Assembly (NCBI GenBank): GCA_913057165.1 | Contig: CAJXNS010000003.1 | Coordinates: 1 to 64,000 of the forward strand | Direction: 5' to 3' | DNA: 64,000 bases | DNA from: an uncultured Trueperaceae bacterium | GTDB lineage: Bacteria; Deinococcota; Deinococci; Deinococcales; Trueperaceae | In this document: piece after piece, positions 17,843 to 25,353 of the stretch | Numbering within the stretch: position 1 is the first letter of the stretch | Layout: every line of letters starts with the position of its first letter | Translations under genes and position numbers: made by a program | The notes under the pieces: model-generated | Told to the model about the DNA's origin: nothing | The model's input: only the letters and a program-made list of their open reading frames with translations | Database searches by the model: none

Positions 17843-18413
17843 GCACGTACCCCCGGGCCCCAAGGTGTTCGAGGACGCTGGGAACCGATAGTCCCATCAC
17901 GTTGGTGTAACAGCCGTGCACGTCGGTCACCAAGGCCGCACCGGGACCTTGAATGGCGTACCCTCCAGCTTTATCGAGGCCGAACCCACCCTCGACCCAA
18001 CGCCGGATGTCGTCCTGGCTTAGCGGACGTAAGGAGACGCGCGTGGTGACCACCCACACGTCACACCCGCCAGGAGAGGCAAGAAAGTGACCGGTATGCA
18101 CGGCGTGCTCGCGGCCACTGAGTCGCTCTAAGAGCCGTGCGTTGTCGTCCGCTGAGGTGGGTTTGCCAAGCGGTTCGCCGTCCAAGTCAACCACCGTGTC
18201 AGCGGCGAGCACCCAGCGTCCTTCGTGCCGGCCGGCCACCGTCTCGCCTTTCAGGCGGGCCAACCTGCCGCTGGCATCCATGGGGGACTCGTCAGGGTGT
18301 CCCGTCTCGTCAACGTCGGCAGGAACCGCCTCAAACGGCATGGCCAAACGCTGCAAGAGTTCATGCCGGCGTGGGCTGCCGCTGGCGAGCACGAGGGTGG
18401 GTGGGACGGTCAC
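17835..18413 (-). CDS. maf: Maf-family nucleoside triphosphate pyrophosphatase
   Basis: Maf proteins hydrolyse dTTP/UTP or modified nucleotides to monophosphates and were linked to septum formation. LVLASGSPRRHELLQRL is the family signature; VPADVDETGHPDESP, AADTVVDLDGEPLGKP and GYAIQGPGAAL also match. 192 aa. The GTG at 18413 lies 5 nt behind TACGAT (18424-18419), a leaderless arrangement. Located upstream of and overlapping mreC, a pairing found in many bacteria. Confidence 0.94.
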   Translation of the reverse strand: MTVPPTLVLASGSPRRHELLQRLAMPFEAVPADVDETGHPDESPMDASGRLARLKGETVAGRHEGRWVLAADTVVDLDGEPLGKPTSADDNARLLERLSGREHAVHTGHFLASPGGCDVWVVTTRVSLRPLSQDDIRRWVEGGFGLDKAGGYAIQGPGAALVTDVHGCYTNVMGLSVPSVLEHLGARGYVRV

Positions 18414-18418
18414 GCTTT

Positions 18419-18463
18419 ATCGTACCCCCTGAGTTTCAGGCGGCCATGACCGCGCGGTATGGT
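18419..18463. promoter_or_regulatory. divergent leaderless promoters of maf and bcp
   Basis: Two -10 boxes sit back to back: TACGAT on the minus strand (18424-18419, 5 nt before the maf GTG) and TATGGT on the plus strand (18458-18463, 7 nt before the bcp ATG). -35 sequences are weak (TTCAGG on the plus strand at 18435-18440). Confidence 0.5.
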
Positions 18464-18470
18464 TGGGGTC

Positions 18471-18932
18471 ATGAGCCAACCTGCTGAAGGTGACACCGCG
18501 CCCGCCATTGAAGCCCCGTCAACCGACGGACTTTTCCGACTCGCCGACCTGCGGGGTTCTTGGGTGGTGCTGTACTTCTACCCGCGCGACTTCACGCCCG
18601 GTTGCACGACCGAAGCGTGCGACTTCCGCGATGCAGCCCCTGCCATGCACGCCAAGGTGGTGGGTGTTTCCGCCGATCCGATGGAACAGCACCTCAAATT
18701 CCGTGATGAGCACGGTCTGCCGTTTCCTCTCGTGAGTGACGAGTCGAACGAGATCGCCATGGCGTACGGTGCGTACGGCACGAAAAAGCTGTACGGCAAA
18801 GAGGTCACAGGACCCATTCGCTCCACGTTCATCATTGATCCTGACGGGGTCGTGAGGAAGGCGATGCGCAACGTGAAAGCCACGGGGCACGCCGAACGTG
18901 TGGTGGGCACCCTGGAAACCTTACGGGGCTGA
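18471..18932 (+). CDS. bcp: peroxiredoxin, PrxQ/BCP type
   Basis: Thiol peroxidase reducing hydrogen and alkyl peroxides. The peroxidatic cysteine is in TPGCTTEACDFRD, and the resolving cysteine is five residues later, the PrxQ layout. YFYPRDFTPGC, VVGVSADPMEQHLKF and RSTFIIDPDGVV complete the fold. 153 aa. ATG 18471 is 7 nt behind the TATGGT -10 box, so I reject the GTG 12 nt earlier, which lies in the promoter. The stop overlaps the rpiA start as TGATG. Confidence 0.95.
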   Translation: MSQPAEGDTAPAIEAPSTDGLFRLADLRGSWVVLYFYPRDFTPGCTTEACDFRDAAPAMHAKVVGVSADPMEQHLKFRDEHGLPFPLVSDESNEIAMAYGAYGTKKLYGKEVTGPIRSTFIIDPDGVVRKAMRNVKATGHAERVVGTLETLRG

Positions 18933-19615
18933 TGTCAACCGACCTCAAGCGTCGCGTCGGTGAGACCGCGGCCGACCTGGTGTCGTCCGGCATGACGCTC
19001 GGGCTTGGGACGGGATCCACCGCGACCTGGTTCGTTCAAGGGGTGGGTGAGCGCTTGCGGGATGGCCGTCTGAAGGACGTGCTGGGGGTACCCACCTCGC
19101 GGGCGACCGAAGCGCAATGCCGAGAGCTGGCCATCCCGATGGTTGACCTGCCCGCTGGTGGGGTCGACCTGGCGGTTGATGGAATGGATGAAGTTACGGA
19201 CGGACTTGACGCCATCAAGGGCCTTGGCGGCGCGCTCTTGCGAGAGAAGATTGTCGCGGAAGCCGCCACCGAGTTTGTCTTGATTGGGGATCTAAGCAAG
19301 CGGGTGGATCGTCTTGGGCAGCGCAGCCCAATCCCGGTTGAGGTCGTGCCGTTTGGGGTGGCGCGCACCGAGCAGCGACTGAAGGACTTGGGCCTTGAAC
19401 CGGTCCTTCGTGGTGGACCCCTAGAACCGCAGTTGACCGATAACGGTAATCCGATCCTGGACTGTCGTGCGCCTGAACCTTTTGACGCTACTTGGCTGGA
19501 TGCCGCGTTGCATGCCATTCCGGGTGTGGTGGAGCACGGGTTGTTCGTCGGCATGGCGCGTGCGGCGTTGGTGGCGTCGGACGCTGAGGTCGTTCGCCTG
19601 GAGCGACCCGCATGA
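18932..19615 (+). CDS. rpiA: ribose-5-phosphate isomerase A
   Basis: Interconverts ribose 5-phosphate and ribulose 5-phosphate in the pentose phosphate pathway. Phosphate-binding LGLGTGSTATWFV, catalytic DLAVDGMDEVTDGLDAIKGLGGALLREK with the conserved Asp and Glu/Lys, and later LTDNGNPILDC. 227 aa. Coupled to bcp (TGATG) and to acpS (ATGA). Confidence 0.96.
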   Translation: MSTDLKRRVGETAADLVSSGMTLGLGTGSTATWFVQGVGERLRDGRLKDVLGVPTSRATEAQCRELAIPMVDLPAGGVDLAVDGMDEVTDGLDAIKGLGGALLREKIVAEAATEFVLIGDLSKRVDRLGQRSPIPVEVVPFGVARTEQRLKDLGLEPVLRGGPLEPQLTDNGNPILDCRAPEPFDATWLDAALHAIPGVVEHGLFVGMARAALVASDAEVVRLERPA

Positions 19616-19998
19616 TTGTGGCGGTCGGTCTTGATCTCGTTGAGTTAGACCGCATCCGTTCGGTGCTGGAGCGGCACCGTGAGCGCTTTCTTGCGCGGCA
19701 TTTTGCTCCTGAAGAGATTGCGTACTGCGAAGCGCAGGAGGATCCCATCCCGTCGCTCGCGGCGCGGTTTGCAGCCAAAGAAGCGTTTCAGAAGTGCTGG
19801 CCGCATGCGCACGGTTGGCGTGATGTGTGGGTGCTTCGCGAGGACGGTCGTCCACGCCTGGCGTTCAGCCGCAGCTTGGCGCAGGCCTTACGCGAAAAGC
19901 ATCAGTCAGCCCACTTGTCGCTGACCCACTCGCGGCAGCATGCCGCAGCGGTGGTGGTGTTGGAGGAGCGGGAGCCCGCCGGTTCTCAAGGCGACTGA
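19612..19998 (+). CDS. acpS: holo-[acyl-carrier-protein] synthase
   Basis: Transfers 4'-phosphopantetheine from CoA to the serine of apo-ACP. Family motifs: GLDLVELDRIRSVLERH with the Mg-binding Asp, FLARHFAPEEIAYC, and ARFAAKEAFQKCW with the catalytic Glu. The C-terminus LSLTHSRQHAAAVVVLE is typical. 128 aa. Coupled to rpiA by ATGA and convergent with the CRP gene. Confidence 0.94.
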   Translation: MIVAVGLDLVELDRIRSVLERHRERFLARHFAPEEIAYCEAQEDPIPSLAARFAAKEAFQKCWPHAHGWRDVWVLREDGRPRLAFSRSLAQALREKHQSAHLSLTHSRQHAAAVVVLEEREPAGSQGD

Positions 19999-20026
19999 CG
20001 GGCGAGGCGTTCGGGTCGGCTGGCCG

Positions 20027-20689
20027 TCAGAAATCGTTGGCGATGTCGTCCAAGATTTCCGGTTCCAGCAGCGCGATGCTGCGGTAGGCCGTCCGAATCA
20101 GTCCTTCAACCCGCAGTTGGGTGATGATTTTCGACACGCTTTCCCTGGTGGAGGCGGTGCCTTCGGCCAACAGTTCGTGGGTGGCTGACACGGTGGTCAC
20201 GCCATCGTCGTTTTCGTACGCCAGGGGCGTTTCCGCCAAGGTCAGCAGGTAGCGCGCCACCCGTTGACGTAAGTCGCCCGTCTGCAGGTGGTACTCGTAA
20301 TCAACCAGACGCTGCATTTGATGAGACAGGGATTGGGTGATGTCCATCAGGATCGATCCTGTCAGGCCGGCATGCTCGTACGCTTCGAGTTCCGTTTCGG
20401 TCAGTGCTTCAGCCATTTCTTCGCGGCTTTCACCCGTGAAGGCTTCTTCGCCAAAGTAGTCGCCCGGCAGCACGTGGCGGACCGTCATGATGCGGCCTTC
20501 GGGGGTCATCCGGGTGATACGCACCAGGCCCGAGCGGACGCGGTAGACCGTGGTGGCGTTATCGCCGTGGTGATAGAGGGCGCGCTTGCGGTCGAACTTA
20601 AGCAGCTGGTGTGGCGCGTGCGTGCGGTTCGCGTTGACACCGTTCATGGGTTGCGGACGGACGTTGGTGCGCGTCATGGTGCTGTTCAT
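20027..20689 (-). CDS. CRP/FNR-family transcription regulator beside a LitR-like gene
   Basis: 220 aa. After a polar N-terminus (about 25 residues) comes a cyclic-nucleotide-binding beta-roll (about 30-140: LYHHGDNATTVYRVRSGLVRI, VLPGDYFGEEAF) and a winged helix (about 160-215: RVARYLLTLAET, STRESVSKIITQLRVEGLI as recognition helix). The usual cAMP-contact Arg-Ser/Thr pair after the GE motif is not apparent, and there is no cysteine cluster, so the effector is unclear or absent. SD AGGAG lies 6 nt before the ATG. It follows the LitR/CarH-like gene on the same strand. In Thermus thermophilus a CRP-type regulator (LdrP) sits beside LitR and controls carotenoid genes; this could be a counterpart, by context only. 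Confidence 0.85.
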   Translation of the reverse strand: MNSTMTRTNVRPQPMNGVNANRTHAPHQLLKFDRKRALYHHGDNATTVYRVRSGLVRITRMTPEGRIMTVRHVLPGDYFGEEAFTGESREEMAEALTETELEAYEHAGLTGSILMDITQSLSHQMQRLVDYEYHLQTGDLRQRVARYLLTLAETPLAYENDDGVTTVSATHELLAEGTASTRESVSKIITQLRVEGLIRTAYRSIALLEPEILDDIANDF

Positions 20690-20881
20690 GGGCGGCTCCT
20701 TTCAGGAGCGTGCGTGGGTCGGTGGGTGGGGTGGCCGTAAGCCACCGTCGGATCCCCTAAGACGCGGGTTGCGTCTTCCCTCGCTGGGCGTCAGCCCAAC
20801 GGTCTGCCATTTACGACGGCTGCGGCAACCCACCACCCCCTCTCAAGACCACACGGCTAACGGTTTGAACAAGCCGGCGCA
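20690..20881 (-). other. 192-nt spacer/leader between the LitR-like gene and the CRP gene, with hairpins
   Basis: There is no credible reading frame here. On either strand it can form AAGACGC-GGGTT-GCGTCTT (20759-20777), a perfect 7-bp stem, and a weaker GGTGGC/GCCACC stem nearby (about 20731-20748). Neither is followed by a U-run. It is either the 5' leader of the CRP mRNA or a read-through spacer. No convincing -35/-10 pair was found. Confidence 0.4.
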
Positions 20882-21760
20882 TCATGCGGATACCCCCGCG
20901 GTGCGGACGGCTTGGACCGCGGCGTTGATGGCTTCTTCTAAGTCGCTGCAAATCGTTGCGGCGGACAGGGGCACGTCGTTGATGTCGGCTTCTGCGGGGG
21001 TGGCAGGCATGATGAGTGTCGTCGCCTGACTGGCGTGAAGCGCGTTGGCTGCGGCTGCAGCACCTGCTGGATCGGTCACCAGCACATGCACGCGCGAAGA
21101 GGGCAGGGCGCGAACGGCATGGTCAATGCGTGTCGCGTCATGACCGGCCCCCAGGTAGCGGACACTAAGCCCGCGCCTGCGGAGCAGCACCAGCACCATG
21201 AGTGCGCGGGTGGCACGCCCAACCGGCACGGTGGCCCACACGTCAATAAGGGGGGACCCACCGTTGTGTGGGGCGGCAGCCAGCAGGTTGTGGAGATGAA
21301 GCTCAAGCAGGTGACGCATGCCAGGCTCGCGAGGGTCTTGGTCGTCTGCAGCCGCATCCAATACCGCAAGGGTTGGCTCAAGCAGGCCGGTAAAGACGTC
21401 CAAGACCCCAGCGCTCGCGTGGGCGCGGCCAAGCATGCGTTCCACCTCGAGACCGTCCATGGCCGTCAGCGCATGCATCAAGGCCTCCGGATCCAACGCG
21501 GGGGTTGGGGTGGCCGTGCCGGACAGTTCGTTGGATCCTTCACGCACCAGGGCTGCCGCTCGCGATGCGGGAATGCCGTCGGCGATGAGTTGCTTCATTC
21601 TGTCGATCAGAAGGACGTCGTTTTCGCTGTAGAGGCGGTAGCCGTTGGCCAGGCGTGTGGGGTTTGGAAAGCCGTACCTGCGTTCCCACTGCCTGAGCGT
21701 CCCGGCGGGCACGTGCGTCCGTTCTTCAACTTCGTTGACGGTGAATTTGCCGGTTCGCAT
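20882..21760 (-). CDS. MerR-family LitR/CarH-like regulator, probably cobalamin-free
   Basis: 292 aa. The N-terminal MerR DNA-binding domain (about 5-72) reads FTVNEVEERTHVPAGTLRQW, then ERRYGFPNPTRLANGYRLYSENDV, very close to CarH/LitR. The C-terminal part (about 90-290) has the length and predicted layout of the helical plus Rossmann cobalamin module (MVLVLLRRRGLSVRYLGAG). However, the CarH tryptophan of the W-x9-EH motif is absent and the position of the lower axial histidine (GERHEIG in Thermus CarH) reads VGRATRAL here. ATG 21760 has GGGAGG 4 nt upstream. Three 11-bp operator-like repeats lie in its own promoter. Confidence 0.85.
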   Translation of the reverse strand: MRTGKFTVNEVEERTHVPAGTLRQWERRYGFPNPTRLANGYRLYSENDVLLIDRMKQLIADGIPASRAAALVREGSNELSGTATPTPALDPEALMHALTAMDGLEVERMLGRAHASAGVLDVFTGLLEPTLAVLDAAADDQDPREPGMRHLLELHLHNLLAAAPHNGGSPLIDVWATVPVGRATRALMVLVLLRRRGLSVRYLGAGHDATRIDHAVRALPSSRVHVLVTDPAGAAAAANALHASQATTLIMPATPAEADINDVPLSAATICSDLEEAINAAVQAVRTAGVSA

Positions 21761-21769
21761 GCGCCCTCC

Positions 21770-21802
21770 CTTCGTGCAACGTTTGTACAAGGTTTGTAGT
21801 AG
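21770..21802 (+). repeat. three tandem 11-bp operator-like repeats (CarH/LitR type)
   Basis: Units: CTTCGTGCAAC (21770-21780), GTTTGTACAAG (21781-21791), GTTTGTAGTAG (21792-21802). The second and third agree at 9 of 11 positions, and the first and second at 7 of 11. The middle unit contains TGTACA, fitting the TnTACA core on an 11-bp period known for CarH/LitR operators. The array lies between the -10 box and the Shine-Dalgarno of the MerR gene, so binding would block its own transcription. Confidence 0.65.
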
Positions 21803-21830
21803 GTTACGCCTCTTGGCCGCCCAATGTCAA
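21801..21830 (-). promoter_or_regulatory. promoter of the LitR-like gene
   Basis: On the minus strand TTGACA (21830-21825), an 18-nt spacer and TAACCT (21806-21801). It is the best -35 box in the window, and its -10 touches the first base pairs of the 11-bp repeat array. Confidence 0.65.
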
Positions 21831-21912
21831 GCATTTTCAGTACCTATGTCACAGCCACCTGGTACCCGTGACCTGGTTACCGCGGGGTTTTTGAGGGGGT
21901 AACCTTCAACAC

Positions 21913-22377
21913 GTGACCTCACGTAAACGCATCCAAGCCTGGACCGACGGCTCGTGTGAAACCCAAACCGGCGATGGTGGCTGGGCGTACCTGCTGCGCC
22001 ACAACGGCCACGAACTCAGCGAAGCCGGTCACGAAACCGGCACGACCAACAACCGCATGGAGCTCACGGCCGCCGTGAAAGCCTTGGCCTCCCTGACCGA
22101 AGCATGCGACGTCACGCTGACCACCGACTCGCAGTACCTCAAAAAGGCGTTCACCGAAGGCTGGCTGACACGGTGGTTACGCAACGGATGGCAAACCGCT
22201 GGGCGTGAGCCCGTCAAAAACCAAGACCTATGGCAAGAGTTGCTGGTGCTCACCGAGCGCCACCACGTTGAATGGCGCTGGACCCGCGGGCATAGTGGGC
22301 ACAGCGAAAATGAGACGGTCGACAAGCTCGCGCTCGATGCCCGCAAACGCCAGCAACCGTTCAAATCCAGGTCGTAA
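21913..22377 (+). CDS. rnhA: ribonuclease HI
   Basis: Cleaves RNA in RNA-DNA hybrids such as R-loops and primers. Active-site carboxylates: Asp in AWTDGSC, Glu in NNRMELTAAVKAL, Asp in LTTDSQYLKKAF, and the final Asp in ENETVDKLA. The basic handle (LTRWLRNGWQTAGREPVKN) and WRWTRGHSGHSENE are also present. 154 aa, normal. The GTG at 21913 lies 7 nt behind TAACCT (21900-21905) and no Shine-Dalgarno is present, so the mRNA is probably leaderless. Divergent from the LitR-like gene. Confidence 0.96.
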   Translation: MTSRKRIQAWTDGSCETQTGDGGWAYLLRHNGHELSEAGHETGTTNNRMELTAAVKALASLTEACDVTLTTDSQYLKKAFTEGWLTRWLRNGWQTAGREPVKNQDLWQELLVLTERHHVEWRWTRGHSGHSENETVDKLALDARKRQQPFKSRS

Positions 22378-22387
22378 CCGGAACGCG

Positions 22388-23488
22388 CTAGCGGTCAAGC
22401 GCCACCAGCACGCGCTCAAGCAGCTCGGCGCCTTGCGTCAGGCTGGTGGGATCGACCCACTCATCTAACCTGTGGGCGTTCCCGCCGCGGTAAACCCCCA
22501 CCGTCGCGGCCGGCACACCGACCTCCAGCGCCGCATTGGCATCGGTGCTGCTCGGGCTCGACCGCAGCGTCAACCCAACCTGCGCAAACGCCTCACGAAA
22601 CGCACGGTCGAAACGGCCGTCATCAAGGCGACCCGCTGGACGCCAACCGCGCGGCTCAAGGCTGAGCTCAACGCCATGACGCCTGGCCACCGAACGTGCC
22701 CTCTTGTGCACCTCGCGGTCGTACCTGCGAAGCAGACCCGCCTCGAGCGCCCGGACTTCCACCTCCAGCGTGGCATCCAACGCCAGCGCGTTCACCGCAT
22801 GACCCCCCTCGACCCTGCCGACGTTCACCGAGCCTCCCTGTTCTCCTCGCCGCGGGATTCGCTGCAACGCATGAATGAAATCGCCGGCGGCATGCACCGC
22901 CGTGGGCGCCCCGCGGTCACCCCACGCGTGACCACCCGCCCCGGCAAAACGAACCCCGTAGCGCGCCGATCCGACCGCGTGGGTGACCACGCCACCCAAA
23001 TAGCCATCCACGGCAAGCACCCCATCGGGTGCTGGTTGCATGCCGGCCAGCACGGCACGGGCGCCACGCAAGTCACCAAACCCTTCCTCCCCGACCGTGA
23101 ACGCAAACGTCCAGCTGCCTGCAGGTACCAACTCACCGTTGGCGATACGCCGCAGGACACCCAGGACCACAGCCAAACTCGCGGTGTTATCGCCAAGGCC
23201 TGGCGCCGTCCAGTGTCGCTGGTCGCGTCGCTCCACATCACGCCATTCGGCCTCCGAGAAGACCGTATCCACGTGCGTGAGTACCAGCGAATGCGGGTGA
23301 CCCGACGACACGTGAACCACAAGGTTGCCCAGTTCGTCCTTCTGAACGCCGAAGCCTAAGGCTTCAAGCCGCTGGTGGAGGGTGGTCAGCCGGGCGGCCT
23401 CGCCAAAGGTAGGCGACGGCACCGCATGCAACGCCAGCCAATCCTCCACCATGGCCGCATGCGCCGCGTCTTGGGTGAATCCATCCAT
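22388..23488 (-). CDS. M20-family metallopeptidase/deacylase
   Basis: 366 aa, with the metal ligands of the family: His and Asp in LTHVDTVF, bridging Asp in GLGDNTASL, the Glu pair in TVGEEGFGD, Asp in AVDGYLGG, and C-terminal His in GGNAHRLDEW. The dimerisation domain is in the middle (about 180-290: GAGGHAWGDRGAPTAV). Members include ArgE, DapE, LysK, peptidase T and carboxypeptidases; the substrate cannot be assigned. It follows the small 70-aa gene and the response regulator on the same strand by 9 nt. Confidence 0.88.
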   Translation of the reverse strand: MDGFTQDAAHAAMVEDWLALHAVPSPTFGEAARLTTLHQRLEALGFGVQKDELGNLVVHVSSGHPHSLVLTHVDTVFSEAEWRDVERRDQRHWTAPGLGDNTASLAVVLGVLRRIANGELVPAGSWTFAFTVGEEGFGDLRGARAVLAGMQPAPDGVLAVDGYLGGVVTHAVGSARYGVRFAGAGGHAWGDRGAPTAVHAAGDFIHALQRIPRRGEQGGSVNVGRVEGGHAVNALALDATLEVEVRALEAGLLRRYDREVHKRARSVARRHGVELSLEPRGWRPAGRLDDGRFDRAFREAFAQVGLTLRSSPSSTDANAALEVGVPAATVGVYRGGNAHRLDEWVDPTSLTQGAELLERVLVALDR

Positions 23489-23497
23489 CGCGGTTTT

Positions 23498-23710
23498 CTA
23501 AGGCTCTCCCAAAGCTTGCTTAAGGGCTGCCTGAAGTGGGGGGTCGTCGCCTTCAACCCGCCAAATGCAGAACGCAGCGGCCCCTTCAGGCTCAAGACGG
23601 AACGGACAGGTTGGACACTCCGGAAACGCCAAGTCAAGGTAGGCGTACTCGTGGTCGTCCCCGTCCCTGGTGGCCGTTCGACCACAGCCGGCCACGAACG
23701 TCTGCGTCAC
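23498..23710 (-). CDS. small cysteine-containing hypothetical protein, 70 aa
   Basis: Overlaps the response regulator by ATGA (23707-23710), which supports it as a real gene. Four cysteines: one near the N-terminus (VAGCGRT), a CxxC in FPECPTCPF and one in AFCIWR, so a metal site is possible. The sequence is otherwise acidic. Function unknown; it lies between a response regulator and an M20 peptidase. Confidence 0.6.
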   Translation of the reverse strand: MTQTFVAGCGRTATRDGDDHEYAYLDLAFPECPTCPFRLEPEGAAAFCIWRVEGDDPPLQAALKQALGEP

Positions 23711-24372
23711 GTCTCAGAATCCTGCAGTGACGCGATCCCTTCCCTCAAGGCGTACAGCGCCGCTTGCGTGCGATTGTTGAGACGTAACTTCGCAAAAATT
23801 TCTGAGAGACGGTTGCGGACGGTTTTCTCGCTCACATCCAACGCTTCAGCAATCTCTTGGTTCGTTTCGCCGAGAGCAAGATGACGAAGAATCTCCTCCT
23901 CACGCTCGGTTAAGTCCCGCAGGCGATGCTCCGGGTGGCTCGGTAGGGCTTCCGCCTTACGAAACTCTTCTAAGATGCTCGCTGCCAACTCGGCATTCAG
24001 GAGCGTTTCTCCCTGCGACACCCGGCGAATGGCGTCAAGCAACTCGTCACTGCCCGCGTCCTTGAGGAGGTAGCCGCGCGCGCCCACCTTAATCGCTTCG
24101 AAGACGTAACGATCCTGCCGGTACATCGTCAGGATGACGACGTTCAACTCAGGATCCTCCGCCAGGATCTCTTTCGACGCAGCCACCCCGTCCAGCTCGG
24201 GCATTTGAATATCCATGAGGACAACATCGGGTTTGGTTTCAAGTGCGTGGCGGACGGCTTCGCGCCCGTTGGCCGCCTCCCCGATCACCCGAATGTCTGG
24301 CTCGGTCTCGAGAATGCTCCGTAAGCCTTGACGGAACATAGCGTGGTCGTCGCAGATCAGGACCCGTGTCAT
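23707..24372 (-). CDS. NarL/FixJ-type response regulator, orphan
   Basis: 221 aa. Receiver domain (about 1-120): acidic pocket [13 protein letters not shown], phosphoacceptor in [14 protein letters not shown], switch Thr in [10 protein letters not shown] and Lys in RGYLLKDAG. LuxR-type HTH at about 155-215: [20 protein letters not shown] and [16 protein letters not shown]. The ATG at 24372 is 6 nt behind TACGAT (24384-24379), so it is probably leaderless, and the longer upstream extension is rejected. No histidine kinase is nearby, so the sensor must be elsewhere. Confidence 0.92.
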   Translation of the reverse strand: MTRVLICDDHAMFRQGLRSILETEPDIRVIGEAANGREAVRHALETKPDVVLMDIQMPELDGVAASKEILAEDPELNVVILTMYRQDRYVFEAIKVGARGYLLKDAGSDELLDAIRRVSQGETLLNAELAASILEEFRKAEALPSHPEHRLRDLTEREEEILRHLALGETNQEIAEALDVSEKTVRNRLSEIFAKLRLNNRTQAALYALREGIASLQDSET

Positions 24373-24480
24373 GCCGCCATCGTAGCGCACCTTGGTCGTG
24401 CTACCGTGGCTCGTCATAAAGTACGGGTGCGGTTCGGGCAACGGTTTGGTTTTGCGCCACGCACCGAAGGAGGATTCCCG

Positions 24481-24996
24481 ATTAAAACCCCCCACCCGAA
24501 AGCGGCGTTGATTGAACGCCTCCAAAAGGACGGTAAGCAGCCGGCATTTGATACGTCTGTGACCGGCCCACAGCACGAACCGGTGTTTCGCTCAGCCGTC
24601 AAAGTCGATGGCAAGGTCCTCGGTGAAGGCGAAGGTTCCAACAAACGGGCAGCCGAAAAAAGCGCCGCGGAAGCCGCGCTCGCCAAAATGGATGAGGGCG
24701 CCAAGAACGGTACGACGAAAAAACGTCGCTCCAGCAAAAAAGCGCCGGCTGCCTCAAGTGAGGTTGGCAGCGAAGAGAACACCTCCAGCGTCAGCGAGGA
24801 TGCGGTGGCGTTCGAGGGGCCGTGGCCCGTGTTTGAGGAGGTCCTGGCAACCTGCCTACGAATCGCCCATGAACGCGTGGCGCCGGGCCTGGCAAGCGAG
24901 GACGCCCGCTACGCCATCGAGCAGCACGCGCTGCTGATGTACAAGCGCGTGCTGCAGGATCTCGGCGACGTGGTCGAGGACGACGAGGCGTCTTAA
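24481..24996 (+). CDS. stand-alone double-stranded RNA-binding protein, probable ATT start
   Basis: The protein has a dsRBD at about residues 4-66 ([19 protein letters not shown], then [20 protein letters not shown] and the C-terminal helix [16 protein letters not shown]). A Lys/Ser-rich linker follows (about 70-105: [16 protein letters not shown]), then an acidic helical domain (about 115-171). No RNase III catalytic domain is present. AAGGAGGA (24467-24474) is a perfect Shine-Dalgarno, but 7 nt behind it the frame has ATT (24481), giving [10 protein letters not shown]. The alternative is a GTG at 24427 behind TAAAGT (24417-24422), which would add 18 residues with no homology to the domain. 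Function unknown. Confidence 0.72.
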   Translation: MKTPHPKAALIERLQKDGKQPAFDTSVTGPQHEPVFRSAVKVDGKVLGEGEGSNKRAAEKSAAEAALAKMDEGAKNGTTKKRRSSKKAPAASSEVGSEENTSSVSEDAVAFEGPWPVFEEVLATCLRIAHERVAPGLASEDARYAIEQHALLMYKRVLQDLGDVVEDDEAS

Positions 24997-25008
24997 CCTT
25001 GTCGGGCG

Positions 25009-25299
25009 CTAGAGGTGTTCTCGCGCCCAACGCTCAATGCGGTTTAGGTCGCTGCTGGCCTTCTCCTCAATGAGCATCCGACGAATGCGTTCGCCACTGG
25101 GCATGTCGCCACCTTGCGCTTCAATGATTTCCACCATTTTCGCCCCAAAGGCACGCAACGGCACCACCATCGGCAAGTCAGCGGCGTTTTCTGCGGTCGG
25201 CTTCTCGACCTGCACGAGCGTGGGGTCCAGGCCATCTTTTTGGTCGTCGATGGTGACAAGAACGTCACCTTTTTCGGTCGTCACAACGAAACGTTTCAT
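25009..25299 (-). CDS. hypothetical protein, 96 aa
   Basis: Not recognised. The N-terminus MKRFVVTTEKGDVLVTIDD looks like a small beta-rich fold; the C-terminal half is helical (AKMVEIIEAQGG, RIRRMLIEEKASSDLNRIERWA). No membrane segment. ATG 25299 lies 8 nt behind TACCTT (25313-25308), a leaderless arrangement. Convergent with the dsRNA-binding gene, 12 nt between stops. Confidence 0.62.
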   Translation of the reverse strand: MKRFVVTTEKGDVLVTIDDQKDGLDPTLVQVEKPTAENAADLPMVVPLRAFGAKMVEIIEAQGGDMPSGERIRRMLIEEKASSDLNRIERWAREHL

Positions 25300-25353
25300 C
25301 ACGCACGAAGGTAGCACGGCCTACGCGCAATCCGCGAAGCCTGCGACGCAACC

